This document shows, in pieces, positions 8,645-17,309 of a stretch of 64,000 nucleotides of DNA; the stretch's first letter is position 1, and the number at the start of each line of letters is the position of its first letter. Source of the DNA: Gammaproteobacteria bacterium. Lineage in GTDB: Bacteria > Pseudomonadota > Gammaproteobacteria > Acidithiobacillales > Acidithiobacillaceae. Both the position numbers and the translations under genes were made by a program. The stretch spans positions 1 to 64,000 of the forward strand of contig JAMCRJ010000005.1 of the NCBI GenBank assembly GCA_023381645.1. Reading direction: 5' to 3'. The notes below the pieces were generated by a model, which searched no databases, was not told the origin of the DNA, and saw only the letters and a list, made by a program, of their open reading frames with translations.

Positions 8645-9814
8645 TTACAGCCCTGCAATGCGGGCAAGGAGACGGCCCAGGAAGCTCCGTTTTGCTGCAG
8701 GTATTTCAGCAGCCTCCGGCGCATTCGCGGACGCGGGCTGGATGCGGTTGTCAGGGTTTTCCGCTGTGTTGTAGCGCAACAACCCCAGGCTATCTGCGGC
8801 CGCAAGAAAGTTGAAGAGGTCGGAGGGCGCGACACGCAACATCTTCACCGTCAATGCCGGAGATGCCGGAGAACGGGCCAGAAACGCCGCCAGGCGCAGG
8901 GCGTCAGGCAACATGGTCAGGCGCGTGAGGTTGGGCCATTGCTTCAGTTGGACCGGGGCGTTGATCAGCAATTGCTGAATGAGCCGCCCGTCAGCAGTCC
9001 ACGCGCCCACTTGCCAGAGCAGAGATTGAAGGGTGAGATGCCGTACGGATGCGTGGGCAGGGATATCCGTGTCAGCGGGGGCGCGCATTTGCAGTCGTGG
9101 GTGCTCCTCCTGCGCCAGCGACTTGAGGGTTGCGTCGTCCGTCAGCAGAATGGCCTGATCTGCCACCGGGTCCAGGCGCAGAACAACCTGCTGCCGGTCA
9201 TCCACGATGATGGCGGGCGACTGGTCGCGGCGGACGATCTGTAAAAGTCCCAGCAGTCCAGCCTGAGGGTTGAAATAACGTACGTCTTCAGGGCGTAGCA
9301 GGAGTGTCGGGCGTGGTGCGACGGCTGGCGGTGCGACAGGTTTGGGAGCAGGGGCCAACGCCGGGTTGGCCACAGGGGGCGCCGCAGTGGACGCGAATGG
9401 CGAAGAGATCGCGACCTCGGGCCGGATGGGCATGACTGTCGCGCTACTCTTTCCCGCCGGCTTTGCCGGAGCGGGGCTACCATTCAGCAGAAGCTCCAGT
9501 GCGGGGAACAAGGTTTCCATCCGTATGGGTTTCTGCAGTACCGGGAAAATACTGTCAGGTTGCGCGGAAACGCTCGTCAGCAGGATACGTTGTTCCGGCT
9601 GTTCTCCATGTAACCGACGCGCGATGGCCATACCGTCCATACCATCCACATCGATAATGATCACTGCGGGTGTTTGCGCGTCACCGGCGTCCAGCATCTG
9701 ATAATGCCGCCGGGTAAACATCTTGAAGGCCATACGGAAGACGGCTTCTTTGCGTGCATCCATCCCGATGCTGCGGACGAGGACACTACCGCTGATGGAG
9801 GAGCTTGTCGTCAT
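8645..9814 (-). CDS. receiver-like regulatory protein (389 aa)
   Basis: The N-terminal 110 residues look like a response-regulator receiver: the PAVIIIDVDGMDGMAIARRL block holds the equivalent of the phosphoacceptor Asp, and VLQKPIRMETL carries the KP dipeptide. A proline- and alanine-rich linker (about residues 115-180) follows. The C-terminal half has a helical region ending in LTVKMLRVAPSDLFNFL, winged-helix-like but not clearly DNA-binding. The ATG at 9814 has AGGA seven bases upstream; a TTG six bases further upstream is less likely. It lies between the FimV-like gene and the GTPase. It may link a signal to the GTPase module, but no kinase is nearby. Confidence 0.7.
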   Translation of the reverse strand: MTTSSSISGSVLVRSIGMDARKEAVFRMAFKMFTRRHYQMLDAGDAQTPAVIIIDVDGMDGMAIARRLHGEQPEQRILLTSVSAQPDSIFPVLQKPIRMETLFPALELLLNGSPAPAKPAGKSSATVMPIRPEVAISSPFASTAAPPVANPALAPAPKPVAPPAVAPRPTLLLRPEDVRYFNPQAGLLGLLQIVRRDQSPAIIVDDRQQVVLRLDPVADQAILLTDDATLKSLAQEEHPRLQMRAPADTDIPAHASVRHLTLQSLLWQVGAWTADGRLIQQLLINAPVQLKQWPNLTRLTMLPDALRLAAFLARSPASPALTVKMLRVAPSDLFNFLAAADSLGLLRYNTAENPDNRIQPASANAPEAAEIPAAKRSFLGRLLARIAGL

Positions 9815-9823
9815 GATCAAATC

Positions 9824-11296
9824 CTAAATGATCTGTCGTTGCGGGTAACGCTGGAGGCGTTCAGTCAGGCTGAACATCTGGCGCATGATATCTTCACTGG
9901 GCTGCATGTCCGTCGTGAGAATGGATTTGACGAAATGGGAAAATCGCTCGCGGGCGTCCATCCGTTCGTACATTTCGAGAAGCGGTCCGTAGTAAACCTC
10001 ATGCCGAGGTTGCGCCAATGTGGCCTTCTCCAGAAGGTCCACCGCCTCGTTCACCTGCCCATAGTCCAGAAGCATGTTGAACTCCTCAATAATGCTATCC
10101 TCACTGTCCTTCTCGGTAATCCGGTGATCACGGTGAATTTCTTCCGTCACCAGTGGGGGGCTGCTCAGTGGTATGGCGGTGATCGGCAGATAGAGCCCGT
10201 ACTTCTCGGCCAGCCCTGCGAGAAGCTGCTCCTTTCCATCACTTTCGGCAAGGGCTACCCAGAGGTAGTGTTCACCCAGCCGCAGGCCTTGTTGCAGCAA
10301 CCGTGTTCGCAGGTCGCTACCAGCGCCCCACAGGGTGATATAGAGCTGCAGGAGGCATTCGGCATAGGCGGCACAGCGCTGCTGGTCGTACAGCAGTTCC
10401 AGCAGGGTGACATGGAGAATGAGCTTGCGGGGATCAAGAATGAGTTGGCGACGTAACAGTCGCTCGGCCTCGGGATATTGGCGACACGCCAGCAGACGGC
10501 GTGCGGCGAAGAGTGGCGAAATCAGGCTGGCTACTACCCCATATTCCTCCTCATCCAGCGGCAGAATGTCATCGGCCCCTCTTAGCAGTATGAGGCCCTC
10601 CCCCGCAGAACCGTTTTTGGATACCCCGGCCGATAGCATCTCCGGTCTAGGCATAAATCCGGACAGATCCAGTGGCTCCGGGTTGACGATGGCTTGCTGC
10701 AACTCCCTCTGTGCACCGGCGAGCGCGGAGGACTCCGCCGGTTGTGGCGCAAGGGTGGCATGCGCGAGGACGGCCGCAATTTGTGCGCTGCTCACCCCCA
10801 AATGCTCTGCAGTTACCCGTAGTTGCAGGTTCTGTGGATCCAGTTTCAGCCCCTGCAAAACGAGATCCCTGGCTTCCGCATCGGGAATGGTGTGTGACTC
10901 GGCGAGTTGTTCCAACAGCTCAGCAAAGTGATCGATATCCGGTATTTCACGATAGATCGCGAGGAGCCTGCGCGTCTGCTGGGCATTGCCGGGGTTGTGA
11001 TCCACGTACCAGCTGAGGGATGTGGCAGCCTGTTCCAGGTGGCCGTAGGAAAGATAAATGTCCACCTCGTCCAGAATGCTGATTTCATCGACCTGTACAG
11101 GAGTTGCCGCTGTTACGGTGCTGGCCAGGCTGCTTTTGACAGGGGATGCTGCCGGTGCCGGACTTCCGCTGTCCTCGCGCTGCAAACCTGGGGCTTTGAG
11201 AGGTTTCCGTCCGCGCGACGCCTTCCATACCCCGGTCAGCACGACCAGAGCTACAAGAAAGGCTATAATAATCAGGCTGCCGGTGGGTAATTCCAT
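9824..11296 (-). CDS. FimV/TPR-like membrane protein
   Basis: A 490-residue protein with one N-terminal transmembrane segment (SLIIIAFLVALVVLTGVW), a Pro/Ala/Ser linker, and then helical repeats. The segment ILDEVDIYLSYGHLEQAATSL resembles the TPR start seen in the C-terminal part of FimV-type polar hub proteins, where the D-x-Y-x-x-Y-G pattern is common. A similar repeat, EEFNMLLDYGQVNEAVDLLEK, occurs near the C-terminus. The long periplasmic LysM half of true FimV is missing, so this is a cytoplasmic, FimV-like part only. It is first in the operon with the GTPase and Roadblock genes and may be their membrane anchor; this is inference. Confidence 0.7.
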   Translation of the reverse strand: MELPTGSLIIIAFLVALVVLTGVWKASRGRKPLKAPGLQREDSGSPAPAASPVKSSLASTVTAATPVQVDEISILDEVDIYLSYGHLEQAATSLSWYVDHNPGNAQQTRRLLAIYREIPDIDHFAELLEQLAESHTIPDAEARDLVLQGLKLDPQNLQLRVTAEHLGVSSAQIAAVLAHATLAPQPAESSALAGAQRELQQAIVNPEPLDLSGFMPRPEMLSAGVSKNGSAGEGLILLRGADDILPLDEEEYGVVASLISPLFAARRLLACRQYPEAERLLRRQLILDPRKLILHVTLLELLYDQQRCAAYAECLLQLYITLWGAGSDLRTRLLQQGLRLGEHYLWVALAESDGKEQLLAGLAEKYGLYLPITAIPLSSPPLVTEEIHRDHRITEKDSEDSIIEEFNMLLDYGQVNEAVDLLEKATLAQPRHEVYYGPLLEMYERMDARERFSHFVKSILTTDMQPSEDIMRQMFSLTERLQRYPQRQII

Positions 11297-11380
11297 GCAG
11301 GAATCTCACTTCAGGGTATAAATGTGGTGTCGCTTCTTTGCCGCTATTCTGACTGGTAGATAGGCGTTTTAACGGCACTG

Positions 11381-11811
11381 TCAATGCGCGAAGATCCCGG
11401 CAATTTCATGGATGCGCTTCGTGCTGGGACGCTGCGCCGCCGGGGAGGCGTCCGCAGCCGCCGCATAGCCGGCGAACAGCGCAGGCAAAGCCTGTACGAT
11501 GAGCGGGAGGCGTTCGCGGTTTACTGTGGCCAGTCGCCATTCTGCGCGCCAGCCGTGAACGGGTGGCTGACGCAAATGGCGACACCCCAGCCGCGCTCCT
11601 GCGCCGACCACTGATGCTCGGCAATGCACAACTGGTGTTGCCGGGCCATTTGTCCCAGACCGACGTAAGGGCCTGCATAGGGGATACGCAGATCGCCAGC
11701 CAAACCGGTCAGCATGTGATCGAGACGGTGCAGTGCATCGCGTAACGGCACGACCGGAACGGTCTGTCCGCGTACTGCGTTTCTCAGAAAAATCAGGTGT
11801 GGCGATTCCAT
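11381..11811 (-). pseudogene. frameshifted hypothetical gene
   Basis: A start at 11811 with a strong AAAGGAGG four to five bases upstream opens a frame of 96 residues that stops at 11521. Near 11530-11550 the coding signal passes into the -1 frame: GVAICVSHPFTA continues sensibly as AEWRLATVNRERLPLIVQ, then ends at 11381. Joined, the product is about 142 residues, soluble and of unknown family. I interpret it as one gene broken by a single-base loss (or a sequencing error) rather than two overlapping genes. It does not resemble its neighbours. Confidence 0.45.
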
Positions 11812-11924
11812 ACAGGCCTCCTTTTACTTTATGATTATGGCGATAATACAGGACGCTGCCAACGCGCGTGCGCGGCGGATGGCGTTTTTGCTTTTTCAGC
11901 GAGCCGCGAACAGGAAAATAAATC

Positions 11925-13010
11925 ATGCGAAAACAGTTAGGTGCCTGGTTTCTGGCAGCCTTCACGGGATGTGGCATGACGGTAGCCAATGCCAGTGTCT
12001 ATGCCTTGCCCGTCCAGGGTAATATTGTCGGGGCGCTCGAGGCGGTAACCACCCACAGAGACGATACCCTTCTCGACATCGGGCGTTTCTACGACCTTGG
12101 TTACAATCAGGTAACCGCGGCCAATCCTGGCGTCAATCCCTGGCTTCCTGGCCAAGCCAGCAAGGTGGTCATTCCTGCCGAGTATATTTTACCGCCAAAG
12201 CCCTGGACCGGGATCATCGTGGATATTCCGGCGCGGCGGATCTACTATTTTCCGGTGAATGACCGAGTGGTATACACCTATCCCGTCGGTGTCTTTCTGC
12301 CAGGCTGGAAGGAGACGTTAACGGCTACACGGATTATCGCCAAATTTAAAATGCCTGCCTGGAATGTGCCCAAAAATATCCACGCGTGGTTCGAGAAGAA
12401 ATTTCACATGGATATCCCCTGGTACTGGCCGCCCGGCGCTGAAAACCCCATGGGTGAACTGGCGATGGAGACCGGACTCTCCGGTATTTTCATCCACGGT
12501 ACCTACCACCCCTGGGGAGTTGGCATGCGGGCCAGCCAGGGGTGTTTTCAGATGTTCCCGGAGAATGTCGCACAACTTTTCCCAATGGTTCCGGTGGGCA
12601 CCCCGGTACGGATCATCGATCAGCCCAACCTGGTGGGTATGCGCGACGGGCAGGTCTATCTGCAGTCCTACAAACCGATGCATGCCTACCACAAAAAGGG
12701 TATTCCGGATTTGCAGCGGGCCGTGGTGACGATCAAGTCTTTCATGGCGCGGAACCGGATCGATGAGCATATCGACTGGGACATGGTCAGGCGTATCGTG
12801 ACCGAGCATAACACCGTGGCACTCCCCATCGGGGTCGACGCGCCGAGCTATGCAACGCTGTCTGCCGCGCTTCCCGCAACACCCTACGCGTATGCGCCTT
12901 ACGGCCCATCGGCGAATGGTGCCGCGGTGCCGCCGCCCTTACCCCTGGCGAGTGCCACAGATCAGGAACATCTGCATGTTCAGGTGACTTTCCCCGATCA
13001 GAAGCCATAG
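11925..13010 (+). CDS. L,D-transpeptidase-like (YkuD) exported protein
   Basis: A 361-residue exported protein. The N-terminus is a signal peptide with a Cys at residue 16. A LysM-like segment follows (DTLLDIGRFYDLGYNQVTAANPG), then a YkuD domain. These domains cross-link peptidoglycan or attach proteins to it through a catalytic Cys. The catalytic region reads HGTYHPWG...RASQGCFQMFPEN. The usual SHGC(I/V/F)R signature is here SQGCFQ, so the nucleophile Cys is kept but the conserved His and Arg are both Gln. The tail is Pro/Ala-rich. It stands alone on the plus strand. It could be a functional variant or an inactive binder. Confidence 0.85.
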   Translation: MRKQLGAWFLAAFTGCGMTVANASVYALPVQGNIVGALEAVTTHRDDTLLDIGRFYDLGYNQVTAANPGVNPWLPGQASKVVIPAEYILPPKPWTGIIVDIPARRIYYFPVNDRVVYTYPVGVFLPGWKETLTATRIIAKFKMPAWNVPKNIHAWFEKKFHMDIPWYWPPGAENPMGELAMETGLSGIFIHGTYHPWGVGMRASQGCFQMFPENVAQLFPMVPVGTPVRIIDQPNLVGMRDGQVYLQSYKPMHAYHKKGIPDLQRAVVTIKSFMARNRIDEHIDWDMVRRIVTEHNTVALPIGVDAPSYATLSAALPATPYAYAPYGPSANGAAVPPPLPLASATDQEHLHVQVTFPDQKP

Positions 13011-13038
13011 AATCTCGTTCCCTCCTCGGGCTTTGGGA

Positions 13039-13839
13039 CTAGTGGCCAGCCCCGACTCCCTGCTCCTGAATCCAGAGCCAAAGAAGCCCGAGGTACTCGT
13101 GACTCGCCTCGCTGCTGATTTCGAGATAAATCGCGCGCGGCAGCCAACTCTCCAGCCGGAGTCCGTTTACCCGGTCCAGACGGTAGTCGGTGGGCACGGG
13201 GATCACTTTCACGCCCGCGCGGCGAAACCATGCGACTGCCCGCGGCATGTGCAGTGCGGAGGTTACCAAGTAGGCTTGGTGGCCATGGTGTTCGGCCAAC
13301 ATTGCCGCGCTGTCTGTCGCGTTGGCTGCGGTATTGTAGGATTGGGTTTCCGGCCAGATGGTGCTTTGTACGCCCAGATCCTGGCGCAGGATGGACTCCA
13401 TGGTGAGCGCCTCGGCTGGGGCGCCGAGACGCGGGGCGCCGCCACTGGGAATTATGGGAAGCCCGGTTTGCCGGGCGAGTTGCGCTGCCGCCAGCAGGCG
13501 CACGAGGGTGCGGTCATTCGCCGTTTCCTGATTGGAACCAGGCGATTGAATGACCTCTCCGCCCCCCAGTACGATAATCGCCTGTGGGATGTCGGCTCCG
13601 CGCAGGGGTTTGGTCAGGGGTGGGTAGCGGTCTTCCAGGGGCAGCAGGAGAAGCCGCGCGCCGATCGCAGTCGAGAAAAAATAGAGTGTGCCCAGCGCGA
13701 GGAGCATGAGCACCCGACCCAGATAGCGCCAACCCACGATTTCTGCCAGCCAGCCCAAGGCGGCGAGGGCGAACAGGACGCCCGGCGGTTGCAGAAGCGC
13801 TGAAACCAGGGTCAATAAGGTGGTGTAGCGCAACAGCAT
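13039..13839 (-). CDS. DUF218 (YdcF/ElyC-like) membrane protein
   Basis: A 266-residue protein with two or three N-terminal transmembrane segments (residues about 5-70) and a DUF218 domain, seen in AIIVLGGGE, the SGGAPRLGAPAEA block, ESQ-like ETQSYNTAANA and VTSALHMPRAV. ElyC, a member of this family, affects envelope integrity and lipid-carrier metabolism in Escherichia coli; the biochemical activity of the family is not settled. It is convergent with the L,D-transpeptidase-like gene and lies 14 bases downstream of lipA on the same strand. Confidence 0.85.
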   Translation of the reverse strand: MLLRYTTLLTLVSALLQPPGVLFALAALGWLAEIVGWRYLGRVLMLLALGTLYFFSTAIGARLLLLPLEDRYPPLTKPLRGADIPQAIIVLGGGEVIQSPGSNQETANDRTLVRLLAAAQLARQTGLPIIPSGGAPRLGAPAEALTMESILRQDLGVQSTIWPETQSYNTAANATDSAAMLAEHHGHQAYLVTSALHMPRAVAWFRRAGVKVIPVPTDYRLDRVNGLRLESWLPRAIYLEISSEASHEYLGLLWLWIQEQGVGAGH

Positions 13840-13853
13840 CCCTCCGGCCTCAT

Positions 13854-14813
13854 TCAGTCGCTACCCATTTCGTGAAAACTACGCTCGGCATGATAGGAAG
13901 ATCGCACCAGCGGGCCGCTGGCGACGTGGCGGAATCCCATGGCCATGCCATCGCGCTGCAACTGCTGGAATTCTTCTGGCGGAACAAAACGTGCCACCGG
14001 CAGATGATGGCGGGATGGTGCCAGATACTGCCCGATGGTAAGCAATTCGCATCCCGCCTGCCGCAGATCGCGCATCACCCCGCGGATTTCATCGAGTTCC
14101 TCGCCCAGACCAAGCATCAGCCCGGATTTGGTGGGGATCTGCGGATGCTGTGCCTTGAAGGCGGCGAGCAGTTGCAGCGAGTGATGGTAATCAGCACCCG
14201 GCCTGGCCTGTAAGTACAGGCGCGGCACGGTTTCCAGATTGTGGTTGAAGACATCGGGAGGGGTCTCCCGAAATGCGGCCAGGGCATTGTCCACTCGACC
14301 GCGAAAATCCGGCACGAGAATTTCCACGTGCAGTTCCGGGCAATGTTTGCGCAGTGCCGAAATGACCTCTGCAAAATGATGGGCACCTCCGTCACGCAGA
14401 TCATCACGATCGACGGAGGTGATGACGACAAAACGTAATTCCATGCTGGCCACGGTCCGGGCAAGATGGACGGACTCCAGGGGATCGGGTGCTTCTGGGC
14501 GGCCATGCGCCACATCACAGAAGGGACAGCGGCGGGTGCAGATGTCTCCCAGGATCATGAAAGTCGCCGTTCCACCGCCGAAGCACTCTCCCAGATTCGG
14601 GCAGGAGGCTTCTTCACAGACCGTATGGAGACCCGCGTCACGCAGGATCTTTTTGAGTCGGTCCACTTCAGGGGATAAGGGCGATCGTACCCGCAACCAC
14701 TGTGGCTTGGGGAAGCGTTCCGTATGTACCGGAATGATGGGTATGGGATTGCGTGCGGTTTTGTCGGCACCACGAGCAGCTTTTTTTGCTTGGGGTTGGG
14801 GGTCCATGTTCAT
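13854..14813 (-). CDS. lipA: lipoyl synthase
   Basis: A 319-residue radical SAM enzyme that inserts two sulfurs into protein-bound octanoyl groups to make lipoate. The auxiliary cluster motif is [12 protein letters not shown] and the radical SAM motif is CTRRCPFCD. The C-terminal [13 protein letters not shown] holds the conserved Arg-Ser-Ser-Tyr. The start overlaps the lipB stop by four bases. Together with lipB and ybeD this is the classical lipoate route, distinct from the LipS1/LipS2 set at 33-38 kb. Confidence 0.97.
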   Translation of the reverse strand: MNMDPQPQAKKAARGADKTARNPIPIIPVHTERFPKPQWLRVRSPLSPEVDRLKKILRDAGLHTVCEEASCPNLGECFGGGTATFMILGDICTRRCPFCDVAHGRPEAPDPLESVHLARTVASMELRFVVITSVDRDDLRDGGAHHFAEVISALRKHCPELHVEILVPDFRGRVDNALAAFRETPPDVFNHNLETVPRLYLQARPGADYHHSLQLLAAFKAQHPQIPTKSGLMLGLGEELDEIRGVMRDLRQAGCELLTIGQYLAPSRHHLPVARFVPPEEFQQLQRDGMAMGFRHVASGPLVRSSYHAERSFHEMGSD

Positions 14814-15448
14814 GCCCCTCCTTTTTTTAAGGGGCGGTCCAGGCTGACGGACAGTTCTGCCATCAGGGCTTCGGCAACATCGTGACTCGGCCAGTCCGGA
14901 CAGAGGTCATGCACCTGGGTGACCGCGAGATTCGCCATGCCACAGGGATGAATGCGCCGGAACGGGCTCAGATCCATCTCCGTGTTGAGGCTGAGGCCGT
15001 GGTAACTGCGACCGCGCTGAATACGCAGGCCCAGGGAAGCAATTTTGGCATTACCCACGTATACGCCCGGGGCATCGCGACGCGCGTGGGCTTCAATGCC
15101 GCGCCGCTGGAGCAGACGAATGACGGACTGTTCCATGGCGGTGGTCAACGTACGGACGTTGATACCCATGCGCGGCAGGTCGATAAGCAGATAGACCACC
15201 CATTGTCCCGGTCCATGATAGGTGACTTTGCCACCCCGATCACTGCGAATCACCGGAATGGGACCTGGGTCAAGGACATCAGCCGCGTCGGCGTTGCGAC
15301 CCAGGGTGACGACAGGAGGATGCTGGAGAATCCACATTTGGTCCGGGGTGTCTGCGTCCCTCTGGCTGGTGAATTCGCGCATGGCGTCCAGTACCGTGAA
15401 GTAAGGCAGCAGCCCCGGCCAGAAACGAACGAGTATAGGCGCATTCAT
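14810..15448 (-). CDS. lipB: octanoyltransferase
   Basis: A 212-residue LipB that moves octanoate from acyl carrier protein to the lipoyl lysine of target proteins. The motif [20 protein letters not shown] is the family signature, and the active-site region [17 protein letters not shown] holds the conserved Lys. The catalytic Cys lies in [12 protein letters not shown]. It overlaps lipA and ybeD by four bases each. Its output feeds LipA for dehydrogenases and the glycine cleavage system. Confidence 0.97.
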   Translation of the reverse strand: MNAPILVRFWPGLLPYFTVLDAMREFTSQRDADTPDQMWILQHPPVVTLGRNADAADVLDPGPIPVIRSDRGGKVTYHGPGQWVVYLLIDLPRMGINVRTLTTAMEQSVIRLLQRRGIEAHARRDAPGVYVGNAKIASLGLRIQRGRSYHGLSLNTEMDLSPFRRIHPCGMANLAVTQVHDLCPDWPSHDVAEALMAELSVSLDRPLKKGGA

Positions 15449-15711
15449 AAGCAGAGAATCACGCCGTCAATTGCTCTGACGGATGTATAGATATCGAGCA
15501 GGTGTTCATGGCTTCTGGCTTCGATAGACACCGTGACGGCCTGATAGTTTCCCTGGCTGCTGGGCCGGCAGGAGAACGCCGTGTCCGGCAAATCCGGCGC
15601 ATGAGGCGCAATCGCCGCACGCACCGCGGCGAGCAGATCGTCGTGCTGACCGATGGCTTTGACATGATGCAGGTGCGGAAAGTCTATTGCCGGATTTGTG
15701 TCAGTTTCCAT
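15445..15711 (-). CDS. ybeD: YbeD/DUF493 family protein
   Basis: An 88-residue DUF493 protein with a ferredoxin-like fold. It sits directly before lipB, overlapping it by four bases, as ybeD does in many gammaproteobacteria. FPHLHHVKAIGQ and GNYQAVTVSIEARSHEHLLDIY match the family. Its function is not firmly known; a role in regulation of lipoate metabolism has been suggested from context. Confidence 0.88.
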   Translation of the reverse strand: METDTNPAIDFPHLHHVKAIGQHDDLLAAVRAAIAPHAPDLPDTAFSCRPSSQGNYQAVTVSIEARSHEHLLDIYTSVRAIDGVILCL

Positions 15712-16000
15712 AGCGTCTCGTAACCCCCTCGTGTCATCGTCGGACAGGACTCATCCATGCCGGTGCCGTGAGCATGATAGGCTCCCCGAACTTGGGCCGT
15801 TGTTCCTGGGACCGCGCTGCCGAAGCGCGGGCCGGAAGACCAGCCGGGACTGCCCACAAATGCCATTAAAATGGTGACAGACCTTTGCGGGCCCTGTTGG
15901 CCATGGTAAGTCTTCCTCCGCCGGAGGTGAAGCCCCGACCGGAGGTGCGTGCAACCTGCAGGAAGCCGTCAGCATTGTAGCCGCAGCTTCGGCGTCCCGC
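15712..16000. other. noncoding gap between ybeD and the D,D-carboxypeptidase
   Basis: A 289-base GC-rich stretch. Short frames exist on the minus strand, but their composition looks random. Several self-complementary GC-rich segments are present, for example around 15818-15830 and 15911-15923. I found no tRNA, tmRNA, RNase P or SRP RNA signature. It probably holds the promoter for ybeD-lipB-lipA and the end of the carboxypeptidase transcript. Confidence 0.4.
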
Positions 16001-17167
16001 TTACAGCGCGTTTCTGATCTTATGGAAAATTTGCGTTATCCAGCCCGCCTTCTCTACCGCCGTCTGCGTCACTACAGGTACAGACTTCAGCGTTTTGCCA
16101 TTCAGCAGGAAGACCAGTCGCCCGACGACCGTACCTTTCTTCATCGGTACCTGAAGATGGGGCGCAATCTCGACCACGCGCTGTAGACTGGAAAACCGTC
16201 CTTTCGGAACCGTAATGTCCACGGTCTGCTCGACTCCCAGGGGGATATGCATCGGCGATAAATCGCTGCGGCTGATTTCGCTGACCTTTTCTCCGGCGGT
16301 ATAAACCGGATGGTTGACGAAAAAGCGGTATCCGTAATCCAGCAGGGCTTCCACCGCATCGGTGCTGCCCGCCCAACTCGGCCCGCCGAGAACGACGGCA
16401 ATGAGACGGCGGCCATTTCGTGTGGCAGTGGCATCGATACAATAACCGGAGGCATCGGTCAGGCCGGTTTTCAGACCGTCCACCGTAGGATCACGGAAAA
16501 GCACAGGGTTCCAGCTCCGCTGGGTAATGCCATTATAGGTATACGACTTTTCCTTGGTGATCTGGATTACTTGCGGGAACTGCCGGATGAACGCGCGCGA
16601 CAGTTTGGCGACATCCAGCGCGGTAGTATAGAGATTGTTGTCCGGTAGACCGTCGACATTGCTGTAATGGGTGTTGTGCAGATTGAGGCGCAGAGCAGAG
16701 TCGTTCATCAGTGTGACGAAACCAGACTGGCTGCCGCCCACCGCCTCAGCAAGTGCGACCGCCGCATCGTTCCCCGAATCAATCAGTAATCCATGCAGCA
16801 ATTGGTCGACATTCGCCGGGACATTGGGCTGGACGAACATGCTGGAACCCCCCGTTTTCCAGGCCGTGTTGGAGATGGGGATGTTTTCCTGAGCGGTCAG
16901 GGTGCCGCCCTGAATGGCCTGATAGGTCAGATAGGCTGTCATGAGCTTGGTGAGACTGGCCGGCGCGCGGCGCAGGTTTTCACTTTTGGCGGCGATGATC
17001 TGACCCGTGTCGTAGTCCATCAGCGTATAGCTGACGATGGCGGGCAGTGCCGGGGCTGGCGGTGTGGGCAACATGGGCGTGGGAGTGGCAGCAGATGCCC
17101 AGGGGGTGAAACAGAAGCCGGCTAACAGGAAGAGGATCCGGGTGGTCAGGGAAGTACGGGCAATCAT
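16001..17167 (-). CDS. D-alanyl-D-alanine carboxypeptidase (DacA/DacC type)
   Basis: A 388-residue penicillin-binding protein of the S11 family that removes the terminal D-Ala from peptidoglycan stem peptides in the periplasm. It has a signal peptide cleaved near AWASA, then the three active-site motifs SLTK, SGN and KTG in the right order (KTGLTDASGYC). The C-terminal PBP5-type domain follows, with a final amphipathic helix (WITQIFHKIRNAL) typical of membrane docking. Located next to rodA-mrdA-mreDCB, it belongs to the envelope elongation set. Confidence 0.93.
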   Translation of the reverse strand: MIARTSLTTRILFLLAGFCFTPWASAATPTPMLPTPPAPALPAIVSYTLMDYDTGQIIAAKSENLRRAPASLTKLMTAYLTYQAIQGGTLTAQENIPISNTAWKTGGSSMFVQPNVPANVDQLLHGLLIDSGNDAAVALAEAVGGSQSGFVTLMNDSALRLNLHNTHYSNVDGLPDNNLYTTALDVAKLSRAFIRQFPQVIQITKEKSYTYNGITQRSWNPVLFRDPTVDGLKTGLTDASGYCIDATATRNGRRLIAVVLGGPSWAGSTDAVEALLDYGYRFFVNHPVYTAGEKVSEISRSDLSPMHIPLGVEQTVDITVPKGRFSSLQRVVEIAPHLQVPMKKGTVVGRLVFLLNGKTLKSVPVVTQTAVEKAGWITQIFHKIRNAL

Positions 17168-17309
17168 GAAGAGACCTCAGTGGTAAACGCTGATTGGAAT
17201 TCAGGGGGATTGGGCAAGTCTGGAATTATAGCGTCGCCTGAGGAGAAAATCATGCTTGGGGACGGCGGGCAAACCTTGGCACCCCATGTCTTTGGGCGGA
17301 GAAACCCCA

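Noticed and set aside
11381..11989. 202-residue minus-strand frame as one gene
   Set aside because: Its upstream half overlaps the L,D-transpeptidase-like gene start and has no coding character; the ribosome-binding site at 11811 opens another frame.
15712..16000. RNase P, tmRNA or SRP RNA in the gap
   Set aside because: No conserved core motif of these RNAs was found on either strand.
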